Position numbers and translations under genes: made by a program. The notes under the pieces were generated by a model. That model saw only the letters and a list, made by a program, of their open reading frames with translations. It made no database searches and was not told the origin of the DNA. A stretch of 64,000 nucleotides of DNA, taken from NCBI GenBank assembly GCA_008360955.1, contig LUCM01007884.1, positions 34,658 through 98,657 on the forward strand, given 5' to 3'. Shown here one piece after another: positions 52,811-64,000 of the stretch. Position 1 is the stretch's first letter; every line of letters starts with the position of its first letter. The DNA is from Fasciolopsis buskii. Its lineage: Eukaryota > Platyhelminthes > Trematoda > Plagiorchiida > Fasciolidae.

Positions 52811-52850
52811 CTTGAGAAAGACTACCCACGGTAGTCGAAACGTTAGCGCA
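52811..52850 (+). mobile_element. Penelope-type terminal hairpin with gaaacg signature
   Basis: gactacc (52820-52826), loop cac and ggtagtc (52830-52836) form a perfect seven-pair stem. It is preceded by cttgagaaa and followed by gaaacgttagcgc. This arrangement, a short stem between a tga(g/a)-like strand and gaaac, is what is seen near the ends of Penelope-like elements, where it belongs to a hammerhead-type ribozyme motif. No reverse transcriptase was recognised around it, so only an end fragment remains. The call rests on the hairpin alone. Confidence 0.4.
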
Positions 52851-53493
52851 TTGCATCTGCCAACAACGCCGCGTTATTAACATTATGTCATTCACAAACA
52901 ATGGTGTCCCCAAAAGGAGCTTCGTGTTTCGATCCACCAGAACGTAGTACTCATGTTATCCTAAGTGGTCTTCTTTGATTTTGATGTAAATCAGCTGAAA
53001 ACACAAGTGGGTTCAGGGTATGCCTCACATAAAGACATACCATGGCCTAGGTCTTTATCCTATTTAAAATATGTAGTGTCCTGACTTTAAAGTTTAATGG
53101 CTTTCCTCGCCAGTGGATATTGTTCTAAAAATTCCAAAACTTAGAGTATGGGGTAAAATCACTTTCATACTGGCGGTGGTGGAAGCCACCTCGAAATGAC
53201 CAAGAAATTGCTGAATAACTGTGCAGGGCTCATCGGTCGCCATCTTTTATTGGTGCAGTTTTCTGGAAGTGCGAACCTCAAATTGTAAAGAAGTCTCACT
53301 TTGTTCTTCCTAGCGGGACCGTAATCCGTCATGGTTTAGACATGCCTATGTTGACTAAAATGGGTTGACGCCTAGATTTCTAGTCTATTTGTTCGCTAGT
53401 TTATTATCGGAAGATTTTCCTCTTCTGGCTGCTTAAAAAGAACAAATTCAAGTATTTGTTTCTTTGTTTTCTTCCCACATAATGCTCGTTGCG

Positions 53494-53496
<3 letters not shown>

Positions 53497-53535
<39 letters not shown>
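53497..53535 (+). repeat. (TA)n microsatellite
   Basis: Uninterrupted AT dinucleotides, about 19 units, ended by gggcatctc. Confidence 0.95.
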
Positions 53536-53538
<3 letters not shown>

Positions 53539-54141
53539 CATCTCTCGTCCTAAAATCTTAGATGAAGCGACCAAAACGATCATCGGAAGCGCATAACCAC
53601 TCGTCCATGTGCTCTGCCTAGTTATTTTAGTTGTTTGTGAAATCACATCTGCAGTCCCCTCCAGCAGTAAGATTGTGAAAATTCGTGGCGTGAAACCATA
53701 TAAAATACTAAACTGATACCGAGCTGGGCTTCAGAAAACCGACGTCTATCAATAAATTGACTAACAATTATGACATTCACAACGACCATTACGTAGTTGA
53801 CTTGACCATCGCCATTAGGCGATACCCGCATGTGGTTAACATTGAGTTCCTTTGTGCACAGTGCATTCTGCATTTGGAAACTGTCTTGTGAATTGGCCAG
53901 ATAAGCAGTACATGTTCAAAAATATATACACCAAAACGTCGTAATTCATTTATTCATCGTCCTTCACCATTGGAAACTTTCACCTTGCAAAGCTGTAATG
54001 ATTATCATCGCTTAGCGTTAAACATTAGGGAAAGCCCACTGGCCGCTGCCATTTCCGCAGAGTTACAGAGCGTGGACCTACACAGGCAGTAAGAAATAAA
54101 CATGTAGAACACAGTATAACCGTACAATCACACTCCTTCAT

Positions 54142-57100
54142 TCATTCTGATTCAACGGAAAATGACAACATGATAGCAACTATTCGCGATTCATCGGCAT
54201 ATTGTTCAGTGTCACCAGCCAATCTTGTTGGCGGGTCTTTCTCACCCCAACCACGAAGACATGTCAAACCTACTTTACCTAAGTTCTCTGTACATTTTCT
54301 CACCCCGCGTTGCCACGTCATCCGTTGGCCTCCACATGGCTTCTTCCATTCCTTGGGAGGAACACAAAATAGGGCACGATGTGGTAGACGTGTGTTCGTC
54401 ATATGCAACACGTGACCAGACCAGTGTAGTCTACTAAGTTTCATACGCTGAGACAAGCTATTTTCAGAAGTGGCACCCAATACCAGATTCCTAACCTCAA
54501 TACTACTCACCCGGCCACTCCATCCAATCCTAGTGATACTACGTAGACATTGGTGCTCGAAAACCTCCAACCGACGAACATCTCCCATACGCATACTCCG
54601 TGTCTCGCAACCGTACAACAGAACTGAACGCATTGCGGCAAAGTACACACGACCTTTCAACTTCAGTGAAATATCAGGCCGCCGCCACAAGTGCTTCAGT
54701 CCAGCGTGAGCTTCTCGAGCCTCGGATATACGCGTATTTACCTCCACTGCTGAGCTACCACCGTTCGACACGCACCTACCAAGGTAGGTAAGACGGTCTA
54801 CAATCGTGAGTTCTTCTCCGTTCAGTACCAGGTTCGGCACTACTGTCGTCCAGTCCTGCAACAGCACTGCATTTTAAGGTGCAAAGCACATGCCAAACCG
54901 AGCTACACACATCGAGAATCTGTTTGGTGCACGCTGTGCATGGTCCACAGACTCGAAAAGGCACACAACGTTATCTGCGTAATCTAGGTCACACAGCTTC
55001 CCTCCATTTCCCAGTTCGATTCCTACATCCCAGAGACCTCCTAAAGTATCTTCCAACACCTCGTCCATGACGAAGTTGAACAAGAATGGAGAGATGGGAC
55101 ACCCTAGTCGAACGCCACTAGTCGTTTCGAATGAACTTGATAGTTCACCGTATACCCTAATGCGACCATAGGTATGCGAGTACAATGCTCGCAACAGGTT
55201 CACAAACTTCGTTGGCATACCCTTCTGGTGGAGAGCACTGAGTAGCGCTATCCAAACTGCTACGTCAAACGCACGTTTCACGTCCAGAAAGACTACGGTT
55301 ATACGGAGGCGGTGTGTGTGACACATTTATAGTATAGTGTAGTATAGTATTTGGCAAGGAATGAATGTCTGGTCGATGCAACCACGACCAGGACGAAATC
55401 CAGCTCGTTGTTCACAGATGTAGCTTTCGCGACCCGGTCTCAAATGGTTCAGCATTATTGAAGCTAAGAACTCAGCAGCTATCGGAATTAAACTAGTTCC
55501 ACGATGATTGCTACAGTCACTCCTTGTGGCGTACAACCTGTGACTCGCCCCACAGTAACGAAATGTGCTCCTCGGTGCAAATACCAAGAAACAAGGAGGT
55601 AAGTGATTTTACGAGAGCTTCTCTGCCCAGTTTGAAAAGAACTGGGGGAAGTTCGTCGAGACCGGCTGCTTTCTCCCTTCTCAGAATTCGAATATTCGAC
55701 TCTACTTTCACTTCCGTGGGGTGTCAAGAGAAATCTGCCAAGAATTCGCGGCTCTAGAAGTCGACCTAACTACATTAACGTGTGGCAAGCTAAGCTGATC
55801 CTTGAAGTGCTCAGCCTAACGGTCTGGTCACTGTGTTCTAACTTCGATGAGCTGTCCATTTCTATCCCGAACGATTCCACCAACCAAAGTTCGCCACCCA
55901 CCGCTGTCGCATATGAGCTTAAACAACATGTGACTGTAACCTGAAAAGGATGTTAATTCCATTTCTTTGACTACCTTATCCCACCAGTTCTCACGATCAT
56001 TCAGAAAATGAATGTGGCTGTTAATGGCAGCTGCAGATGTTGACGCACTTTATTCACCTCTTTCCGGTTAGACAGCTGGAGTTTTCGCTCCATTAGATCC
56101 AGCGATCCTTGCAAGACCCAGTGTCTTTGATGAATGCTAGATCTAGGACCACAGGTGAAACCTGCTCCCAAATGCATTGCCTATTTAATTTGATCTCAGC
56201 CCTCGTCTAAATTGCGGGACATCGACGTTTCTTATTCATCTGGTAGTTTCTGTTCATAGCTGTTGCGAACAACCGAATCAGACAGTCGTTCGATAGCCAA
56301 TCGGGTTTGTGGCCCGGCCGAATCAGACAGACGTTGGACAACCAACGAGGTTTGTGGCCTGGATCGATAGCCGTTGAGCTGAAGCAAAATTGGCATTAAA
56401 ACTAACGCCTGGCCCGATTCGACGTACGTGGTCCAATACGACCTACAATTCTGGACAGAACCGCACCGACGGTAGCTTACTGTGATATGGTCGATCTGAC
56501 TCAGACCACCTGTCGAGTAGGAGTGCCATATCGCTGTGCGACGCGAACTGTGTCGGAAATTCGTACTAGGTAGGAATAAATGATTATCTGCACAGAATTG
56601 GATAAGTCTTTCTCCGTTATCCGTTTGCCCACCTGAACAGGACTCCGATGCACTAAGTTTCCCGACTTGTACATTAAAATCACCTGCTAGCACTACAGCG
56701 TCAGAGCGTTTGCTCTTCCGAACAAGTGTCGAGGTGATCGTAAAATTCGTCTTTCTCCATGTCAGTGCCGCAGTCAGTTGTAGCTTATGCCGAGATGACA
56801 AACAAACTGCGCTGAACACCACTATCCGTCCGGACGCCAACTGATCTCTGCAGTCTCACGGCGCACAAATGATTGTTAGCTGGCCTGCTTCAGCCTCCTC
56901 ACTTAGAATTATTCCCACACCTCGTTGACCCACAGCTTGAGCTGCTTTGTTTTCTGAAGTGCGAAGAAAATAATTTGATGCAGTTGAGTTAGTTGAATTA
57001 CTCTACTCGAATGCTGAATTCGTGTTTACTCATACAGCAGACATCAATCGAAAGTGAGTCAGTTCACTGTCAGAGCCAAGCGCGCATGTTAGCTAGCCTG

Positions 57101-57346
57101 CATTAAAGTGCACACATTGAACGAACCGAGATTCAGAGGCTGATGAGGCTTGAGAAAATGTGAGCTAACAGACTGAAAACCACCTACTACCCTACTTGAC
57201 AACGAACCGTTGCGAGTATCGGGCGTGTTATCAGTTGGGACACTATGGGTAGGCAGAAGGGGCAAACAGATTGGGTTGCAGACAGAAGAGACAGGTTGAA
57301 TAAAAGAAAGGGTACTCTGGGCAGTAGCATACTTATCCCTACCCAC
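54142..57346 (-). mobile_element. Nearly full-length but inactivated RTE-type retrotransposon
   Basis: This is the best preserved LINE here, about 3.2 kb, typical for RTE elements, which make one protein with APE-like endonuclease and reverse transcriptase. On the - strand the order is: endonuclease start LGSFNVCTLM (about 57110), VVLAGDFNVQVGKL (about 56690), QTDNGERLIQF (about 56620) and SQIDHITVSYR (about 56500). Then come GLDELPPVLFKLGREALVKS (about 55650), EQRAGFRPGRGCIDQ (about 55410), FLDVKRAFD (about 55290), GVRLGCPISPFLFN (about 55110) and LDYADN (about 54985). The C-terminus has LLYGCET, HWSGHVLHM and WGEKDPP. YADN replaces the catalytic YADD, and SGQAL stands where the endonuclease has DSDHAL. 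The reading is broken into several frames, including a junction at about 54870. The 3' end is near 54142. Confidence 0.85.
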
Positions 57347-57840
57347 CCACCCCGCTCGATGCGATAGGCAGCGCGGTCTTGAGTATCCTGCGCGACGACC
57401 GATGCAGTATGGAATTATTTGTAGGCGTGTAACTCATGGGGATTGATAGACGAGTACTAGGTCGTAGGTAGCCCAGCCGCTAAGCCGTAGAACGATTACG
57501 GTTCTCAATCAAAGCCTTTGGTTCTGACAAGAACCTGACCGCAAGGCAGCGAGGAATAGCTGAGTGGGAGCCCATCTACTTGGATTAATTATTCTTGCAC
57601 TCGTTTTTCCGACTGAACTGCTACCTCAGATAAACCCCCCGACTTGGAGGACCAGGAGACTACTTCGTCAGGCCTCTACCCATTGGTCTTCCAGGTATGA
57701 CTGGATCTTCGGGTTGAGCAAAGCTATCCCGTATAGCTCTTTTGGTCATGGAGGCCAGCAAGCCGTCCCACCACGTTGTGGTGCTGTTTCGTTACGACAG
57801 CTTTAGCTTTCATGTAACCGTTTTCGTCCGATTACTTATT
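57347..57840 (-). mobile_element. Probable 5' region of the RTE element
   Basis: This less AT-rich stretch lies directly upstream (in the element's sense) of the endonuclease start and has no other assignment. It may be the 5' UTR of the RTE copy. The boundary at about 57840 is placed where the composition becomes AT-rich again; no target-site duplication was identified. Confidence 0.4.
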
Positions 57841-60419
57841 CTATCCAGGTTAATTTAGTCTTTATTTTAAGGACCTACTAAAGTTATTCGGTAGCTGGCC
57901 ATCGGTTGTTTCTTATCTTAGATGCTGAAGCTGCAGTTGGGAAAATCCCCTCATACATCGTGGTGCCGAATTAGCTACGATGCGACAATGCAAGTGAAGG
58001 AAACCTGAGCAGTATACACGGTTCGAAACCGAAGATTTTCAGAAGCGTGGAATGAGCATAACTGCATAAATTTCGTATCAGTTAAAACAAAAGCCGTCAA
58101 TCGAATATCGTGAAATCAAATTCAACGTCAAACAAAATGGTGGAAGAAGTATTGTTCGAAAACGGTGAATTTTCTCGGTAGCATCTATTGCACTGCAGAA
58201 CCCTACTCAATAGTTTATTAAAGTTGAACGCTTGTAGCATACACGGCGTCGTTTTGTGCTTTGTCACCTCACATTTTCCACATACATAACAACCTCCAGC
58301 TGAGCGTTCAACTAATAACAGTGATGCTATTATTTTGAAACCTAAATAATCACTAGTTAACTTTCACACTTGATAGCATACAGACATTAGAAATTTCATA
58401 ACAGCCGAAGGCGTAAGGGATACTGCTTTTCACTTTAAACAAAAGTGTATATTTTGCCTGAAAATAATCATAACGAAGAGCATTAATTTATTGCTCGCAT
58501 CCGTGTTTCACTGCGACATTTATCGTGTTCATGTTTTTTCCAGAACCGATTTCTTAGAATAATGGATTTGACGATATTATGCTTCGTCTGGATTGGTCAC
58601 AATTGGACTTGAGCCATTTTGAAATTTCGTAACGAATAACAGATTTTTGGTAGACAGAATATACGGTCGTGTCTGTCAATACATGTACTTCTCTGTTCCC
58701 TCTCAACGGAGTCAATATTGTGAGAATTATTGTAAATCTGCTGATTTTAACTGTTACTACTAGTGTGGTAAAGCTTGATGTCTCCATCTTATATGTTGAT
58801 TGCGAGCAAAACCATTGCAAACAGCGTCATCGTTTCCGCATCCGCTTGTTTAGGGTTTGCATGTGTATAATCAACCAGTTTTTTATGTTTTCATATCGCA
58901 TCTTGTTTGTATTTACGGTCCAATCAGCACATTTTGGAATTTCAATCCCAAGTCAATTCTTGGAATCAACAATGTTTAACACACCTGCATTCACTTTCTC
59001 CGTTGCCTGGTGCTACCAGAGATCGCGTGAGTTTTTTTATACTTTTCATCTTTTGTGAACATTTTAGTTACTGAACACCCCACCAGTTTCAGTCGGGATT
59101 CCCTGAAAGCGTTTAATACTGTAAAAAAAATAGTAGGTGCAGTTGGTCTTCTAAGTTGCATCTTAAATTACGGTGTTCAGCGTAAGTAATCGTAAACGAC
59201 ACACGTAAATTCACAATAAATATTTTCTGTCGCAGACGCATTTCTGCTTGTTTCGGTAAAAGTTGTTGCACACAATCCAATGCAGCCGGTGAGCATCCGT
59301 CCACAATCTTCTTAGACCGGCGGATTTATTGAACACTCGGCTACTCGATGTTTTCGCTGAAATACAGGTGAATCCATTTCAGATTATGCGGTATTCTATA
59401 GATTAGTTTTTGTTTTGCTTGCATAGCCTAACTATCCAATGTTATGACTTCGTAAATCACTTAAGAATAAATTGTTCATTTGCATTGTCTCACAAAACTA
59501 ATGAAGCAGGTTTCTTCATTCTCACGTCTGCGACCCATTTGGTAGTCTTTTTCATGATTTGTCATTCAGATGTGAATACTGTAGAGTCCCTTAACCTGAA
59601 TTAAGGTCTTCGATACTTTAACGTACAACAATAGTCTTTTAAAGTAACCAAATTGTTACTGTTTAATAAATACCGGTTACTCATCCATTCTGAACCACTA
59701 CGTCATGGTCACGCGTTGTGAACCTCAGATACCCAGGGCAGTAATGTTGAAATTTATGGTTTGGAATGGTTGGTATGTTCTGGGGCAATGATTCAACCGC
59801 AGTCACTTATCTGGGTTGAGCCGAAACGCGTCTTCCCATTCAAACAGCCTACCATTATCAGTCATGGGCCTCCTTCTGTAGTGGATACAAACATCAGTGA
59901 ATCGGCTGTCATGCTTTACGTATCTTACTCACCTCACTTTTTTGTTTATATTGGAACATGCTATCAGGGCCATAGTTTGCGAGATAAATTAGTTTTCAGT
60001 CCTTAAGGCGGTTATTCATTTCGGTTCAGTTTTTACAACCAGTAGGTGTGTGCTCTTAAGTGTTCTGATTTCCATTACTATCTCAAAGTATAGTGTGCTC
60101 AAAAACGACATACACGACAGTTAGCGAAGAACAACTCTAAAATAATAATTTTAAAAAAATCTAAGGCGGGAATCTCAAATGTAAAACCGAAGCTGACTAT
60201 GATAATCAAATTCATCCGGTACACCACCACTTGATGAGATACAGCTATCGTAATAAATAAAATCATTCGCCTAATATTAATATTCTTCTGAGATAACAAG
60301 TTTCGGCCGTGGGCAAACCCATTGTTACAGCATTTTATACTTCCAGTATGAAAAACTCTACCGAATCACAAATACACTATCATTCAGGCCATCAATAAAT
60401 GTGTGCATATTACCGAGAT
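57841..60419. other. AT-rich DNA, nothing recognised
   Basis: A 129-codon + strand frame at 58669-59058 is hydrophobic and Cys-containing but has no initiation or splice support and no family motif. A frame at 59761-60006 is also unassigned. No repeat or RNA gene is seen. Confidence 0.4.
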
Positions 60420-60970
60420 CTACACTGACGCTGAACCGCAAGGGAACGGGTTGATTAATTAGAACAGAACCGACCGGGGGCAACTTCGGTCTTTCCTGTT
60501 ACAATCTGTGATGATTCTTGATAACTTCACTTATCGCAGTCTCCCTGGTGTCGGTGACGAATCTTTCAAATATCTGCCCTATCAATTGTCGATGATAGGT
60601 GACCTGCCTACCATGGTGCTAAAGAGTAACGGGAACTCGTTTCAATTCCGGAGAAGGCGCCTGAGAAACGGCTTCCACTTCCACGGAAGGCAGCAGGCAC
60701 GGAAATTACCCAATCCCAGCACGGGAGGTAGTAACGAAAATACGGATACGGGGCTGCAGGCTCCGTAATTCAAATGAGTACATTTTAAATCTTTTAACGA
60801 GGATCAACTTGAGGACAAGTGCGGTGCCAGCAGACGCGGTAACTCCAGCTCCAGAAGTGTATATTAAAGTTGTTGCAGTTAAACTGCTGGTAGTTGTATC
60901 TGGGTAGCATGATTACATGCCGTCGCCCGTTGGTCTGGCGCAACGTAGTTTGCATGTTCTAGGTCAGACA
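60420..60970 (+). pseudogene. 18S rRNA pseudogene fragment
   Basis: The stretch follows the first third of eukaryotic 18S rRNA collinearly. Landmarks are cgcaagggaacgggttgatt, aatctttcaaatatctgccc, gtaacgggaactcg with gattccgga-like caattccggaga, gcctgagaaacggcttccac with ggaaggcagcaggcac, gaaattaccca, acgaaaatacggatacgggg, tttaacgaggatcaa, and the 530-loop region ggtgccagcagacgcggtaa followed by ccagctccag and gtatattaaagttgttgcag. It continues a little into the V4 region (gtagttgtatctgggtagca) and then stops. Conserved bases are altered (cagacgcgg where nearly all life has cagccgcgg) and small deletions occur, so it is not a working rRNA gene. The variable-region bases still look flatworm-like, suggesting it derives from the host's own rDNA. 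Weak resemblance may extend upstream to about 60330. Confidence 0.85.
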
Positions 60971-62229
60971 ATTTATTTTCTGGAGAAGTATCTATGGAAC
61001 TATTCCCGTAGCCAACAAATTCACAGAGCGAAAGAAAGTCACGGAGAAGAGGCAAACCTGAAGAATAATTCCTGAGGTGAACAAGGGTGAAAAATCCCCC
61101 TGAGCGCAAATTTTAAATTGACAGTTCCGACACATGGTGTTGGAAACAAGTGAATCTTTCTGACACATTCCTCAGTAAAAGGTAGTGCCAGGGAACCGCA
61201 AAATCGGCCAAGCAGAATGTAGCTTCAGATCAAGGAAAATAGAAATCACCAGCATTCAAAGCTCGTTTTGTTTCTTAAATCTTAAATCTTAAAATTTGGT
61301 CAGTGCAACTCCGACGAAATCAGAAATTCGCCTGACTCTGGCGTGTACCTTTCAATAACACCAGATGGTGTCCGGAGAATGGTGCTGCAGAACAATTTGG
61401 GTGCGCCGCTAACTGAAATGGTTACTATGTGGTTTGTTTGCATAAGCATATACACCCTTGTTGTAAATGGCTTCAATCGCCGATTGATACAAACATTTTG
61501 AAATGCGCTTCTTTTCCCAGGGTGAAATTGCAGGGTTTGTTACATCCGATACTTTGTCATTATCCTTGAAAATGGACAAGGATACCATTTGGCCTAGCAG
61601 CCCTATGTCCTTTAAGAAAACCCATCTTTCTGAAAGTCCTCATTTCTAATTAAATACTTATCGTTTCCTTTGTAGTCATAAATAGAAGGTACATTGTGAA
61701 AGGGAGCTAATTTGTCTGCTTATTTAATTGTTATGGCTATCGCTCTAACCGACTCCTCTAATAGTAAAGCAAGAATCCATTAGATTCCTGGGGCGCTTCA
61801 CTTACACCTGGTTTCACGGGTCAAAACTCACTGTCAGTTGTTAGAGTTTGCTGCCATTGCCAATAGCTCCGGCTTTCTCCGTTTCCTTATCTCCAACTAC
61901 TCGCGGTCATTTTTCAGATTTCTTTTCAGCTGACGTCTCAGGGATTTACGCATCTCCTAGCGCGTGACATATGGATGGTCGGATGTACCAGCATCCAGCA
62001 GAGCCACTGAAGTCGAGGATATCTGTTGCTTGTGAGTATGTTATGACCTCGAGTTCTGGGTGGAGTTTGCCGCTGTTAGTAAGGTTTCTTCGATTTGTTG
62101 TCAACATTCGCCAGAGTGCTGTGCGTTTCGTATTGTCAGCACCCGCTTACAAAGCTGTTACTGCGAATATCTTACAAAAGCAATTCTTATTAGTGCACAC
62201 TCATCAGTTGCAACTAAATGTTAGCAAAA
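60971..62229. other. No gene recognised between the rRNA fragment and an RTE fragment
   Basis: No further 18S sequence (V4 onward), ITS or 28S sequence was recognised. Open frames are short and without motifs. Confidence 0.4.
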
Positions 62230-62900
62230 AGTGAAGCGTGATAAGACTCCACCAGTTCATTGATCCACACCACTGGTGATCATTTTTAACGTGGTCAGTC
62301 TGGGTTCGACGCTAATAAGATAAGGGAGGACACCAAGTGAATTGATGTAGGTTTAATGGCATGAAGCTTAAGCCATCTGAAAACAGTCTACAGTGGAAGC
62401 AAATCTGATTGAAACTTTTGCCGTTGTCGATTCGATCGGCTAAGATAGCAAATAGTCCTCCGGTGCGTCATTACTTTCCCGCTAGGTGTCCAAATTGGAC
62501 TTTTAGTTCACCAGCAACGATCACAAATTTCGTTTAATGCATACTTCGAAAAGGTCGAGATAAGACCCGATTAAACTCTCCTTTGACACTTGGAGAGCCT
62601 TATTCGGTAGGGGCATGCACGGATATGATGAGACTTCAGTCGATCACTAGTGACGCGCACAAATGCTTCCAGACCGACTACACACAAGTGAATTTGGCTA
62701 GGTTCCCTTCTGTTAGTGTACTCTTACTCAAAGCGATTTCGACGCCAGCTGAATCACAAACGCGGGAAGGCAGACTACCTGAAACGCTTAAAGTGAAGCA
62801 AGAGACCGATGTTGCGTTTGGGATTCGAAGAGTGACCACGAAGTGCAGTCATGTGTGCGCGTTTTGGAACAGCAGTGTACATATATTTTAAGCCGGAGAA
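62230..62900 (-). mobile_element. RTE endonuclease fragment
   Basis: On the - strand the reading gives SAGVEIALSK near 62750, HAPTE then GSPSVKGEFNRVL near 62620-62570, VIVAGELKVQFGHLAGK near 62525-62475, DRIDNGKSFNQ near 62435-62400, FTWCPP near 62335 and TQTDHV near 62300. These parallel the RTE endonuclease blocks SGVAGVGIAL, YAPTDCS...VKDEFY, VVAGDFNAQVGRL, RTDNGDRLLQL, TWRPP and TQIDHI. Several catalytic positions are changed and stops are present. No reverse transcriptase follows at lower coordinates, where 18S-like DNA lies about 1.3 kb away. Confidence 0.65.
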
Positions 62901-64000
62901 GCAAATATCCCTAGACCAGTCGGAACATTTAATTTTCACCCCTTCCACCAACGCCACTCCCGGATAAACCCATACAAACTACAACCGTTCGGGATTTGAT
63001 CTGTTTAGTAGTAAAAGAAAGTTTAGGAAGTTTTCGCATGGAAAGAGTTCTACAGAGGTTTGAACGGATGATACTCTTCGGTTGCTTATATCATAGGAGA
63101 GGGTTTTCTGCGGGAATCCTAATTGGATGTTTCAGTTTGTAAGCGCTGCTCCATCACGGAAGCGTGACCGGAGCATCCCTGCGAGAGCGTATTTAGTGCC
63201 ATTGCGCATGATTTATTTGCCATTTTTGATGTCTTTCTTTGCCCTGGTGTGCGAACAAACCTTCTGCCATCGGTTTAAACTCTCTGTTTCACGCAACCAA
63301 GGATGCAAAAGAAGCACTACGGGTCAACGCCCTTTGAGCTGGAACTGGCCAGCTTAGGAGAACGTCAACTGCAAGATGAAGTACGACGGTTTTTGTCGCA
63401 GTCGACAGAAAACTAAAGCACTCTACTCTTATGCCTAGCAAGATGATTTTTACCTATGACAACCTCCGATTTTTGGTCACTGGCGTTACCCACCACAGGA
63501 GGGAGGAGTTGGTCGTGCTGAACTATATGTTGCTGTGAGGCTGCACAATACCTAGCTTTATGCGCCAATCTCTTAAGTCTGATTGGATCATCGTGTGCGG
63601 CTTTCAGCTTAGTTAATGTACCCATAGAATCACTCCACACAAAGATGCAGTGGTTTTATGGAAAAATGGTTATTACTGATCCTACGATGTCACCATTATG
63701 ATTTGCAACTTCAACAGGATTATGATTCGTTGCGTTTATTTTATTCAGAGATTCTGTGATCCAAGCTATCGTATAATTAGTAGAAAGCATCCGAGTTAAG
63801 TCTTGGAATGCAAAGAAACGAGGCGTTATATGAAGTGTCATGTGTAAAATGTTCCTAATCAAGAATAATTCTGCAAGAAAAACAGGCAGTTAGTCAACGT
63901 TTCTGTTGCTGCAGTTAGGCTTTCCGAAGGCTAGTCTTCAAACAACATAACTGGGGTAACATCCCATGATTCTAAAAATGAATGCATCCGCTGAGCGATG
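62901..64000. other. Window end, no supported gene
   Basis: Two - strand frames (63413-63640 and 63656-63862) are open and next to each other but have no recognisable motif or clear splice sites. Nothing else is seen. Confidence 0.3.

Noticed and set aside
58669..59058. 129-codon hydrophobic + strand frame that looked like a membrane protein
   Set aside because: No exon boundaries, no start context and composition typical of AT-rich noncoding DNA read in frame.
60508..60768. 86-codon + strand open frame
   Set aside because: It lies wholly inside the 18S rRNA pseudogene and is a shadow of it.
1..64000. CRISPR arrays, operons, ribosome binding sites, phage or bacterial islands
   Set aside because: Spliced genes, LINEs and eukaryotic rDNA show this is animal nuclear DNA; no regularly spaced repeats or bacterial gene structure were seen.

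Overview
The window looks like nuclear DNA of a parasitic flatworm, most likely a digenean trematode (fluke). Three things point there. The genes are split by very short 5' introns of about 28-55 nt followed by long ones. The sequence carries many decayed RTE-type and CR1-type non-LTR retrotransposons of the kind common in fluke genomes. An 18S rRNA fragment near 60.4-61.0 kb also reads like flatworm rDNA. No species is assigned. All homology calls come from reading translations and recalling family motifs; no search was run.

Layout. From 1 to 9 kb there is degenerate, repeat-like DNA without a supportable gene. From 9.0 to 11.1 kb lies a decayed CR1-like LINE on the + strand, interrupted by a tRNA-derived SINE on the - strand. 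From 11.1 to 15.3 kb nothing is recognised. From 15.3 to 17.3 kb lies a small multi-exon gene whose 137-residue product reads as a very divergent histone H2B-like protein. From 18.24 to 22.04 kb lies a seven-exon gene of the Hsp110/HSPA4 branch of the Hsp70 superfamily; its ATPase signature residues are altered and its reading frame ends early. At 23.8 kb there is a (GAT)n tract and at 24.8-25.2 kb a Penelope-like remnant. From 28.7 to at least 45.3 kb there is a + strand gene with long introns whose five recognised exons are all phase 0 and encode coiled coil; its identity is unknown.

The introns of that gene hold an antisense RTE element (29.5-31.5 kb, reverse-transcriptase core lost, with an assembly gap nearby) and three sense-strand RTE 3' ends (32.1, 38.05 and 43.4 kb). 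Downstream are an RTE reverse-transcriptase fragment (49.7 kb), three (TA)n tracts (51.1, 52.1, 53.5 kb), a Penelope-type hairpin (52.8 kb), the best preserved RTE copy (54.1-57.3 kb, - strand), an 18S rRNA pseudogene (60.42-60.97 kb) and a last RTE endonuclease fragment (62.2-62.9 kb).

The three host genes are on the + strand and show no functional link to one another. The most interesting signals are the H2B-like gene, the apparently ATPase-dead and truncated Hsp110-like gene, the rDNA pseudogene, and the false duplication flanking the 10-N gap.
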